Source: Anaerolineaceae bacterium (GTDB lineage: Bacteria > Chloroflexota > Anaerolineae > Aggregatilineales > Phototrophicaceae). From it: a stretch of DNA of 44,061 nucleotides. The notes beneath the pieces are model-generated. The model had not been told where the DNA came from and did not search any database. It worked only from the letters and a program-made list of their open reading frames with translations. The position numbers and the translations under genes are program-made. Shown piece by piece: positions 16,778 to 24,958 of this stretch. Numbering within the stretch: the stretch's first letter is position 1; each line of letters begins with the position of its first letter. The stretch spans positions 1 to 44,061 of the forward strand of contig REDR01000038.1 of NCBI GenBank assembly GCA_007693385.1, in the 5' to 3' direction.

Positions 16778-18376
16778 ATGCAAACGCTTGACGTATTCGG
16801 CCTTGATCCGCTGTCTGTACTCATCGTCGCTCCGGCGCTGGGTGCCTTGCTGGTCGTGGCCTTACCAGATAATAATAAATGGTTGGCGCGGTGGGTGTCG
16901 CTGGTGATTTCACTGGGCATCGGCCTGCTAGCCACCATCGTATTCTTCGAGTATGACCGCACCGAGCCGGGCTATCAGTTCGTGACCAATGTTGATTGGT
17001 TCAATCTGATCGGCGCATCTTGGCATGTCGGCATAGATGGCATCAGTGCTTCTATGGTGTTGCTGACGGGCATTCTCGTCCCGTTGGCGATCTTAATAAG
17101 CTGGGAAGTCGAAGATTTGGCGAAGGTGCATCTCGCGCTGATCCTGTTCTTCCAGACCGGCTTGATGGGCGTGTTCGTCGCGCTGGACTTGATGATCTTC
17201 TTCCTGTTCTACGAGTTGAGCCTCGTGCCCATCTACTTCTTGATTAACCAGTGGGGCGGCAAGAATCGCAAGTACGCCTCGACCAAGTTCTTCATCTACT
17301 CGATGGGCGGCACGCTGGGCATGTTGCTGGCGACGCAGTTAATCGGCTGGACGGCGGGCACGTTCGACATCGCTGAACTGTCGGTCATCTGGCCTGCCGG
17401 TGAGTATGCCAACGACGGCATCTTTCTGGGCATCAGCGTAGCGACGGTCAAGGCGCTGACGTTCATCGGTTTCTTCATCGCGTTCTGCATCAAAGTTCCG
17501 GTGTGGCCGTTCCACACATGGCTACCGGACGCGCACGGCGAAGCGCCGACGGCGGGTTCGATGCTGTTGGCCGGTGTGATGCTCAAGCTGGGCGCGTATG
17601 GTTTCATCCGGCTGGTCATCCCGCTATTCCCGGATGTGTGGGTGTCGCAAATTGACCTGTTCGGGTTGGCGTTCACGGTGGCCGGTTTGTTCGCGTTTCT
17701 GGCGATGCTCGGTATTGTGCTGGGCGCGTTCGCCGCTTTCGGCCAGAACGACATCAAGCGGCTGGTCGCGTATAGCTCGGTGAACCACATGGGATTTGTG
17801 GCGCTGGGTATCGCGGCGATGGCCGTCGCTTACGGGCAGATGTACGTCGATGGTGCGACGGCCTTCGGGCAGGATGGCATCATCGCCGCCAATGGCGCGG
17901 TGTTGCAGATGTTCAACCATGGCCTTAGCTCGGCGGGGATGTTCTTGTTGGCCGGTGCGATCTACCACAAGACGCACACCCGCGACCTGCGCGATTATGG
18001 CGGGCTGTGGGTCAAAGCGCCGATTTATGGCGGCGTGTTTATCTTCACCAGCATGGCGAGCTTGGGGTTGCCGGGCTTAAACGGCTTCGTCAGCGAGTTT
18101 CTGGTGGTGCGCGGTAGCTGGCCGGTGTTCACCGTCCTCACCGCCGTGTCGATGGTCGGTCTGCTGTTCACCGGTGCGTATATCCTCAAAGGCATACGCG
18201 CCACGTTACACGGGCCATTTAACATGCGCTGGCGGGATACCCGTCTGGAAATCGAAGTGCGTGAACTTATCGCTATCGCGCCGTTGATGGTCTTAATGCT
18301 GGTGACGGGCATCTTCCCGAACTGGATTTTGCCGATCATCAACGACTCGGTCACGCGGATGATGAACGGATTTTAA
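16778..18376 (+). CDS. nuoM: NADH-quinone oxidoreductase subunit M, copy 1 (canonical)
   Basis: A 532-residue antiporter-like proton pump. It keeps the full set of channel residues: E146 in LFYELSLVPIYFLI, K239 in FCIKVPVWPFHTWLPDAHGEAPTAG (written in parts), K270 in VMLKLGAYGFIR, and the HTRDLRDYGGL loop after helix 12. The end of helix 12 is IYHKTHTRD, where many NuoM have a glutamate. The second NuoM gene follows 15 bp downstream. Confidence 0.95.
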   Translation: MQTLDVFGLDPLSVLIVAPALGALLVVALPDNNKWLARWVSLVISLGIGLLATIVFFEYDRTEPGYQFVTNVDWFNLIGASWHVGIDGISASMVLLTGILVPLAILISWEVEDLAKVHLALILFFQTGLMGVFVALDLMIFFLFYELSLVPIYFLINQWGGKNRKYASTKFFIYSMGGTLGMLLATQLIGWTAGTFDIAELSVIWPAGEYANDGIFLGISVATVKALTFIGFFIAFCIKVPVWPFHTWLPDAHGEAPTAGSMLLAGVMLKLGAYGFIRLVIPLFPDVWVSQIDLFGLAFTVAGLFAFLAMLGIVLGAFAAFGQNDIKRLVAYSSVNHMGFVALGIAAMAVAYGQMYVDGATAFGQDGIIAANGAVLQMFNHGLSSAGMFLLAGAIYHKTHTRDLRDYGGLWVKAPIYGGVFIFTSMASLGLPGLNGFVSEFLVVRGSWPVFTVLTAVSMVGLLFTGAYILKGIRATLHGPFNMRWRDTRLEIEVRELIAIAPLMVLMLVTGIFPNWILPIINDSVTRMMNGF

Positions 18377-18391
18377 TAGGATAGGATTGAG

Positions 18392-20227
18392 ATGATCGAC
18401 TCATTTTCGTTCCCGGTTCTCAGTGCCATCATCTTCATCCCGGTCTTTGCCGCCATCATTATCTTATTCATGGATAATGAAAAACAGCGCGATCTGATAC
18501 GCGGTGTTGCCATCACGACGGCTTCGGTGTTGCTGGTGCTTTCCGGTTTTGTCTACTTCGGCTATAACGCGGAGGTGGGCGGGGATAGCGGCCTGATTGC
18601 CCGACAAGCTGTTTGGGGGCAACTCAGCACGCAATACCGTGAGACAGGGGAGATAGACCTTGATGTTATTGAGGGGCTAGAGGCGTTCGACGCGGCGGAA
18701 ATTGCCATCTTCGAGCGTTTCCCCGAATACGCTGAGTACGTCGGCAGTATGCTGTTTGAGCATGGGCTGGCTTTTGAAGAAAAATACACATGGATCGCCC
18801 CGTTGGGCATCAGCTATCACGTCGGCGTGGACGGACTCAGCGCCCCGATGGTGCTTTTGACCGGCATGGTGGCGGTGGCCGGTGTGCTGATTTCGTGGCG
18901 CATCGAAGACCGCATACGCGAGTTCATGGCGTTCTTCTTGCTACTGGTGGCGGGCGTCTACGGGGTGTTTATCTCGGTGGATATGTTCCTGCTGTTCTTC
19001 TTCTATGAGTTGGCGATCTTCCCGATGTATCTATTGATCGCGGGGTGGGGCTGGGTGAAGTTGCGAGAGTACGCCGCGATGAAGCTGACGCTGTACATCC
19101 TCATCGGATCAGTGGTGGCTTTCGTCGGGGCGCTGGCAATGGTGTTGACCGCGAGCGCGTTCTTCACGACAGAGGAGGGCGCGGCGGCGTTGGAAGCGGC
19201 CAAGGCGTTCGGCGTTGTCAGCGCGGACTCGGGCACGCTCAGCTTTGACATCCGCCAATTGACGCTGGCGGCGGACTTAGGCGCGTTCGACGCGGCGGGC
19301 TACTTCGGCGTTGAGGCGCTGACATTCGCCAAGTTCTGGTTCCCGTTCATCTTCATCGGCTTCGCTAGTCTGGCCGGTATGTTCCCGTTGCACAACTGGT
19401 CGCCGGATGGTCACGTCGCCGCGCCGACTGCGGTCTCGATGATCCACGCGGGCGTCCTGATGAAGCTGGGCGCGTATGCCGCGCTCCGCCTGAGCGTGCA
19501 ATTGTTGCCGGAAGGCGCTATCGCGCATCTGCCGTGGATCGTATTCCTGACGCTGATTAACGTGGTGCTGGGGGCGTTCATCGCGTTCCGCCAGCGCGAC
19601 TTCAAATACGTGATCGGCTTCTCGTCGGTCAGTCATATGGGGTTGGTCAGCATGGGTTGGGCGTCGATGAACGTCATCGGCTATACCGGCGCAGGCTTGC
19701 AGATGTTCAGTCATGGCGCGATGACGGCGCTATTCTTCGGCTGTGTCGGCATGGTGTATGACCGCGCCCACACCCGCGATATTCCCAGTCTGGGCGGCTT
19801 CGTCAAGCGAATGCCGTGGGTGGCGGTGGCCTTCATCGTCGGCGGTTTGACCAGTATGGGGATGCCGGGATTAAGCGGCTTTATCGCTGAATTCCCGATC
19901 TTTATGGGTATGTTCGCCGCGTCAGATAGCATCTCGCTGACGGTTGGTTCAGTCACGTTGACCAACTACTACTCTATTCTGGTGATTATCGCCGCGATTG
20001 CGATTGTGGTCACGGCGGCCTATGTGCTGAGGGTGACAGGTCAAGTGTTCTTCGGGGAATTCAACGAAGAGCGTTATGGCGATGTCACCGACATCACCAT
20101 CACTGACCGCGCTATCCTGATTTTGCTGGGCGTACCATTGATTGTATTGGGCGTTTTCCCGCCGATCATGGCGCCAATGGTTGAGTCGGGCGTTGTGCCG
20201 GTTATCGCAATGCTGGGAGGGATGTAG
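18392..20227 (+). CDS. nuoM: NADH-quinone oxidoreductase subunit M, copy 2 (divergent, lacks the central lysine)
   Basis: A 611-residue second NuoM. E206 in FFYELAIFPMYLL and K358 in VLMKLGAYAALR are kept, but the broken-helix-7 segment reads GFASLAGMFPLHNWSPDGH, so the lysine that corresponds to K239 of copy 1 is Leu327. Two loops are enlarged: residues 57-133 (acidic, about 60 more than copy 1) and 256-305. Helix 12 ends MVYDRAHTRD. It is a true NuoM by length and motifs, but whether its channel conducts protons in the same way is doubtful. Paired with the long NuoL lateral helix, it suggests a complex with four antiporter-like subunits. It ends two bases before the nuoN GTG. Confidence 0.93.
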   Translation: MIDSFSFPVLSAIIFIPVFAAIIILFMDNEKQRDLIRGVAITTASVLLVLSGFVYFGYNAEVGGDSGLIARQAVWGQLSTQYRETGEIDLDVIEGLEAFDAAEIAIFERFPEYAEYVGSMLFEHGLAFEEKYTWIAPLGISYHVGVDGLSAPMVLLTGMVAVAGVLISWRIEDRIREFMAFFLLLVAGVYGVFISVDMFLLFFFYELAIFPMYLLIAGWGWVKLREYAAMKLTLYILIGSVVAFVGALAMVLTASAFFTTEEGAAALEAAKAFGVVSADSGTLSFDIRQLTLAADLGAFDAAGYFGVEALTFAKFWFPFIFIGFASLAGMFPLHNWSPDGHVAAPTAVSMIHAGVLMKLGAYAALRLSVQLLPEGAIAHLPWIVFLTLINVVLGAFIAFRQRDFKYVIGFSSVSHMGLVSMGWASMNVIGYTGAGLQMFSHGAMTALFFGCVGMVYDRAHTRDIPSLGGFVKRMPWVAVAFIVGGLTSMGMPGLSGFIAEFPIFMGMFAASDSISLTVGSVTLTNYYSILVIIAAIAIVVTAAYVLRVTGQVFFGEFNEERYGDVTDITITDRAILILLGVPLIVLGVFPPIMAPMVESGVVPVIAMLGGM

Positions 20228-20229
20228 AC

Positions 20230-21747
20230 GTGGAATTTAACTTTCTTGACAGTCTGCCAGCTATCGCGCCGGAATTCGGCCTGCTCATTCTGGCGATTGT
20301 GGTGCTGGCGCTCGACCTGTATCTGCGCGGGGACAAGCGCGACAACATCGCCTATGTGACGTTCTTCGGCATGGCGGCGCTGGCGCTCACCCCGATCATC
20401 TGGCAACCGGAGGCCGGTAGTACCGAATACTGGGGCGGCATGGTGCGCCACGACTCGCTGGCGCAAATCTTCAAGGTGATGGTGCTTCTGGCCGGTGCGA
20501 TAACCGCTTTGATCGCCGCTAGTACCCGCGAATTCGCCCAGAAGGGAGAGTTCTACCTTATCATCATCGTGTCCGCTTTGGGCGCGTGTTTGATGAGCGC
20601 GTCGGCGGACTTAATCATGGTGTTCATCGCGCTAGAGACGACATCCATCCCGCTTTATGTGCTGGTCGCCTTCCGCCGCGAAGACAAGCTATCCGTCGAA
20701 AGCAGTATGAAATACTTCCTGTTCGGCTCGTTCGCGTCGGCGGTGATGCTGTACGGCTTCAGTTTCCTGTACGGCTTCGCGGGCACGACTAACCTCAGCG
20801 CGATTGCCGCGCACATGGCTAGCGGCGCGATGGCTGATAATCTCGCGCCGGTGCTGGTCGCTATGGTGCTGATCTTCGTCGGCTTCGGCTTCAAGATCAG
20901 CGCGGTGCCGTTCCACTTCTGGACGCCCGACGTTTACGAAGGCGCACCGACGCCGGTCACGGCCTTCATCAGTGTCGCCAGTAAAGCCGGTAGTTTTGCC
21001 CTGTTGATGCGCTTTCTGGTGGAGGTCTTCCCGCAGGGCATCGTCATCGGCGGGCAACAGGTCGAAGAATTCTGGGTCGGTCTGGTCATCGCCTCCGCCG
21101 TCATCAGTATGACGGTGGGTAACGTGCTGGCGCTGTCGCAGAAGAACATCAAGCGCCTGCTGGCTTATTCGTCCATCGCGCAGGCCGGTTACGTCCTGAT
21201 CGGTGTGGCGGCGCTACAGGCGGCCACCGCGCAAAGCGTGGCGTCCGTCTCGTACTACCTGTTCATGTATACGTTCACCAACTTGCTCGTCTTCGGTGTG
21301 GTGGCCTTGTTCACCGAATCCACCGGAAGCGAGACAATCGCCGACTTAGCCGGACTCAGCCGCCGCAATCCTCTGCTGGCGCTATCCATGACTATCGGCC
21401 TATTGTCGCTGGCCGGTATCCCACCGGCGGCGGGCTTCATCGGTAAATTTTTCCTGTTTCAGGCCGCCGTCGAAGCCAATCTGGAATGGCTGGCGATGGT
21501 CGGCGTGCTGAACGCCATCGTCGCGCTGTATTACTATCTGGTGGTCATCAAAATCATGTATGTTGACCGCAGTGAGGACGATGACAAGCCGATTGCGGTG
21601 TCGGTACCGGGGCGGATGATGCTGGCCATCACCGTGACCGCGACGCTGATTCTGGGCATCATCCCCGGCCCGGTCTTCGACTGGGCGCTGGAGGGCGCGT
21701 CGGCGCTATTTGAAGTCGCCGCCGCATTTGGAACGCTGGTTTTCTAA
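20230..21747 (+). CDS. nuoN: NADH-quinone oxidoreductase subunit N
   Basis: A 505-residue antiporter-like subunit. E136 in IALETTSIPLYVLVAF and K222 in FGFKISAVPFHFWTPDVYEGAPTPV (in parts) are the channel residues. SQKNIKRLLAYSSIAQAGY is the conserved helix 10-11 region. The start is GTG 20230, two bases after the nuoM2 stop, with GGGAGGG at 20215-20221 as SD. It is the last nuo gene. 89 bp separate it from the ATP synthase genes, with a TAAAAT-like box (21809-21814) but no clear -35 and no terminator, so read-through is likely. Confidence 0.95.
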   Translation: MEFNFLDSLPAIAPEFGLLILAIVVLALDLYLRGDKRDNIAYVTFFGMAALALTPIIWQPEAGSTEYWGGMVRHDSLAQIFKVMVLLAGAITALIAASTREFAQKGEFYLIIIVSALGACLMSASADLIMVFIALETTSIPLYVLVAFRREDKLSVESSMKYFLFGSFASAVMLYGFSFLYGFAGTTNLSAIAAHMASGAMADNLAPVLVAMVLIFVGFGFKISAVPFHFWTPDVYEGAPTPVTAFISVASKAGSFALLMRFLVEVFPQGIVIGGQQVEEFWVGLVIASAVISMTVGNVLALSQKNIKRLLAYSSIAQAGYVLIGVAALQAATAQSVASVSYYLFMYTFTNLLVFGVVALFTESTGSETIADLAGLSRRNPLLALSMTIGLLSLAGIPPAAGFIGKFFLFQAAVEANLEWLAMVGVLNAIVALYYYLVVIKIMYVDRSEDDDKPIAVSVPGRMMLAITVTATLILGIIPGPVFDWALEGASALFEVAAAFGTLVF

Positions 21748-21836
21748 ATGGTCTGCGATTGCCGCCATTCGGCGCTGTTGGATTGTGGTAATCGCATTTC
21801 ATTTGTGATAAAATTCTCGACGCTGTTTAAGCTTAT

Positions 21837-22130
21837 ATGACAGACGGTAAGACACCCGCCAGACAACGGGCCAAGAACCTGAGTTTAGCCGCCGTTGCCG
21901 GGCAGTCCGGTTGTGCGACGGTCATCATCGTTTTTACGGCGGTTTTCGTCGGGTTATGGCTCGATGCGCGTTTTGACCAGGGCGGATTGTGTACGTTCAG
22001 CGTGTTGATCCTCAGCATCCCGTTCAGCTTATTCGTGATGTTGCAGATCAGCCTGAACGCGGTCAAGCGCATCACGCCGCCTAGCGTGGACACTGATGAC
22101 ACATCGGAAACAGAGGAGGAAATAACTTGA
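21837..22130 (+). CDS. atpI: AtpZ/AtpI-like ATP synthase accessory protein
   Basis: A 97-residue protein with two membrane helices (about 26-43 and 52-73) joined by a short loop containing WLDARFD, and an acidic tail. Position immediately before atpB, length and two-helix layout match the AtpI/AtpZ (gene 1) family, which assists c-ring assembly or Mg/Ca transport. The motif GLWLDxxF is common in the family. Identification relies on context as much as sequence. Confidence 0.8.
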   Translation: MTDGKTPARQRAKNLSLAAVAGQSGCATVIIVFTAVFVGLWLDARFDQGGLCTFSVLILSIPFSLFVMLQISLNAVKRITPPSVDTDDTSETEEEIT

Positions 22131-22167
22131 TTGCGATGAAGGTGCTTTGTTTGAAAGGAGGACGGAT

Positions 22168-23766
22168 GTGAAGGATCCTCGCTTAAGAGGTTGTGCCTTT
22201 TTGATCGTCTTCGTGCTGTTCGCGGCGCTTTGTGGCTGGATTACATTCTTCTTGATGCCGGGTACTGGTACCGGTGTCGCTTTGCCAGTTATCGAAGTGC
22301 CGGGCGAAACCGTCTCTTATGGCGGCTTCTTCGGCATGAACTTAACCAATACGATCATTGGTACGCTTGTAACGAATTTACTGCTCATCATCATCGTGGG
22401 CGTGCTGTGGCGCGTGTCGCGGGGGTGGACGAGAGACGTGCCGGGTCGCTGGCAGGGTAGCTTCGAGGTGTTCATCACCACGTTCCGCAACTTCTGCGAT
22501 GGCATCGGTGGCGAAAAACTCCGCAAGACGCGCTCGCTATGGTATCTTGTGGTGACGATTTTCTTCTTCCTGCTGGTGGCGAATTACATGAAGCTGTTGC
22601 CCGGCGTGGAAACCGTCGGCAAGATGCACTGTGCCTATGCCGGACAGAGTGGCTTCGCCATGACTCGCGGCGCGAATACCCCCTTCGGCAACTCTTACCG
22701 CCTATGGGTGGATGAGCCGCTGAACGCCGGTGCATCACAGTCCGCACAGATGGAAGAGTGGTGTAACGACTACTTCAAGCGTGGCTATGTCCCTGAAGAC
22801 GGCTTCGCGGTAGAAACCGCCGCCGAGATCAACCGCGCTAACGAGGTGTTCGGTGCGTTGATCGGTCAATTACCCGACACCGAAGACCACGATGAACTAT
22901 CGGCTGAATATGCCGCGCTGGTCGAAGAGGCTGTCGCCGCCGACGAGGCCGGTGAGGTTAGTGTCGTCGCCCGCCGTGCGGAAATCGTCGAGGGCACGAC
23001 ATACGACGACGCCGTGAACTACGTGCGTTACGTCGAGCATCGCGTTGAACACGCGCAGGCACTCGCCGCGTTGACGCCGCAGATCGAAGCGCTGGAAACC
23101 GCGCTGGAAGCCGACGAAATCACCAGCGAGGAAGCCGACGCGATCAATAGCGAGCTATCCGACCTGCGCGATGCGTTCAACGTCGCCAATACCCAGATAC
23201 GCTATCCGTTCGCTACGCTGATATTCGACGAGGATCAACTCTCCACGTCGGCGCGTCCGTACATCTTCCACATCACGCCGTTCGTGCGTGGCCCGGCTAC
23301 CGACCTCAGCTTCACGATTGGTCTGGCTATTCTGGCTATCGTTGTGGTACAAATCTACGGCGTGCGGGCATTGGGTCCGGGTTACTTCGAGAAGTTCATC
23401 AACCTGAGCGCCGTCGGCAATGCTGGCAAGCGCCCGCTTGGTCTGATCGACTTCATCGTCGGGCTTATCGAGATCATCTCGGAAATTGGTAAAATCGTCA
23501 GTCTGGCCTTCCGTCTCTTCGGTAACCTGTTCGCGGGTGGTGTCGCGCTGATGGCGGTGACGTTCATCTTTGCGATGCTGATGCCGGGTGTGATTTACGG
23601 CCTTGAGCTGATTATCGGCGCGGTGCAGGCGCTGGTGTTCGCGGTTCTGACGCTGGTCTTCAGCGTGCAGGCGATGGAAAGCCATCACGGTGACCACGAC
23701 GACCACCCACACCACGATGAACATGAAGCACATGCAGAACTTCCGACTGTTGAAGTCGAAAAATAA
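22168..23766 (+). CDS. atpB: ATP synthase Fo subunit a with a large extracytoplasmic insertion
   Basis: The frame is open from TTG 22147, but AAAGGAGG (22154-22161) lies inside that stretch, so GTG 22168 is the start, giving 532 residues against about 240-330 usually. The a-subunit core is intact: helices near 10-30, 58-83 and 122-145, then ITPFVRGPATDLSFTIGLAI (about 369-388), and the essential Arg449 in LAFRLFGNLFAGG, then VQALVFAVLTLVFSVQAM. Between the LLPG end of the early helix and the TPFVRGPATD helix sits an insertion of about 225 residues (147-371) with two cysteines (155, 199) and long Glu/Ala-rich helices. By the normal topology it is on the outer side. The C-terminus ends in a His/Asp-rich tail (about 505-523). 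Confidence 0.93.
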   Translation: MKDPRLRGCAFLIVFVLFAALCGWITFFLMPGTGTGVALPVIEVPGETVSYGGFFGMNLTNTIIGTLVTNLLLIIIVGVLWRVSRGWTRDVPGRWQGSFEVFITTFRNFCDGIGGEKLRKTRSLWYLVVTIFFFLLVANYMKLLPGVETVGKMHCAYAGQSGFAMTRGANTPFGNSYRLWVDEPLNAGASQSAQMEEWCNDYFKRGYVPEDGFAVETAAEINRANEVFGALIGQLPDTEDHDELSAEYAALVEEAVAADEAGEVSVVARRAEIVEGTTYDDAVNYVRYVEHRVEHAQALAALTPQIEALETALEADEITSEEADAINSELSDLRDAFNVANTQIRYPFATLIFDEDQLSTSARPYIFHITPFVRGPATDLSFTIGLAILAIVVVQIYGVRALGPGYFEKFINLSAVGNAGKRPLGLIDFIVGLIEIISEIGKIVSLAFRLFGNLFAGGVALMAVTFIFAMLMPGVIYGLELIIGAVQALVFAVLTLVFSVQAMESHHGDHDDHPHHDEHEAHAELPTVEVEK

Positions 23767-23793
23767 AATAACCTGAGAATTGACAACATCTAG

Positions 23794-24045
<252 letters not shown>

Positions 24046-24059
24046 TTGAGGTGGTCATG

Positions 24060-24854
24060 ATGCGTATGAATAAGAGACTAGCGTTGATGGTCGCCGTGTT
24101 GGTGATGCTGTTCGCGGTATCGCCGGCGATGGCGGCGGAGGATCCCGGGCCGCTCGAAGCGCTCGGCATCAATCTGGGCTTCCTCATCGCGCAGATCGTC
24201 AACTTCGGCCTGATCTTCTTCTTCTTGATGTACTTCCTGTGGGGGCCGATGACCAACCGGTTAGACGAGCGCTCCAAGAAGATCGAGAAGGGACTAGAAG
24301 ACGCGGCACGGGCGGCGGAAGCGCGGCGCAATGCCGAAGCGGAAGCCGACAAAATCCTCGCTCAGGCGCGGATGGAGGCCACTCAGGTGGTGGACGAAGG
24401 GCGTGATCGTGGCGAAGAGATGGCGAAGTCCATCGAAGCGGAAGCCCGCAAGGAAGCGGAGAAAATCCGCGAAGATGCGCGTATCGCCGCGCAGGGCGAG
24501 ATCAGCAACGAACTGGCGAACATGCGCGGGCAGGTCAGCACGATTGCTGTCGCTGTGGCGCAACGCCTGATCGGTGAAGAACTGGACGCCAAGAAGCAAC
24601 AGGCGCTCATCGACGACTTCTTCAGCAAAGTACCGGCGGACGCTAAATCACTGACCGGTTCGGTGGAAGTGGTCAGCGCCATGCCGTTGAGCGATAGCGA
24701 GCAGACCAAGGTCAAGAAGGCTATCGGCGCGGACGATGTGACGTTCACCGTGAACCAGAACATTCTCGGCGGTTTGATCGTGCGCTCCGGTGATCGTGTG
24801 ATCGACGGCAGTGTGCGCCGCGAGTTAGATGAACTGGCCGGGCGTATCGGCTAA
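24060..24854 (+). CDS. atpF: ATP synthase subunit b fused to the C-terminal part of delta
   Basis: About 265 residues, where b is normally about 160. GAGG (24048-24051) fits ATG 24060 or 24057. The N-terminus (residues 3-26) looks like a signal peptide ending SPAMAAEDPG. It is followed by the b membrane helix (GINLGFLIAQIVNFGLIFFF, about 36-55), the WGPMTNRLDERSKKIE neck, a long charged coiled coil, and a typical b end QRLIGEELDAKKQQALIDDF. After it, about residues 199-261 read VEVVSAMPLSDSEQ, then NQNILGGLIVRSGDRVIDGS, which is the C-terminal domain of delta/OSCP. The delta N-terminal helical bundle is absent. It is the last gene before a strong terminator; the F1 genes do not follow. Confidence 0.93.
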   Translation: MRMNKRLALMVAVLVMLFAVSPAMAAEDPGPLEALGINLGFLIAQIVNFGLIFFFLMYFLWGPMTNRLDERSKKIEKGLEDAARAAEARRNAEAEADKILAQARMEATQVVDEGRDRGEEMAKSIEAEARKEAEKIREDARIAAQGEISNELANMRGQVSTIAVAVAQRLIGEELDAKKQQALIDDFFSKVPADAKSLTGSVEVVSAMPLSDSEQTKVKKAIGADDVTFTVNQNILGGLIVRSGDRVIDGSVRRELDELAGRIG

Positions 24855-24886
24855 TCGAGCCTGTACTCCTCTGAAAATCTGATCTA

Positions 24887-24920
24887 AAAAGAGACGTGCT
24901 ATTCGTGGCACGTCTTTTTT
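24887..24920 (+). terminator. Strong intrinsic terminator ending the nuo-atp run
   Basis: AGACGTGC (24892-24899) and GCACGTCT (24908-24915) form a perfect 8-bp stem with an 8-nt loop, followed by T5 and preceded by A5. It may act on both strands. It shows that no atpA/G/D/C genes are co-transcribed from this promoter. Confidence 0.92.
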
Positions 24921-24958
24921 AGTGGATTGATTGGTAACGTAGAGGTTGGTTTTAAGAT

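Noticed and set aside
22147-22167. TTG 22147 as the atpB start
   Set aside because: The SD AAAGGAGG lies inside this stretch, so initiation must be downstream, at GTG 22168.
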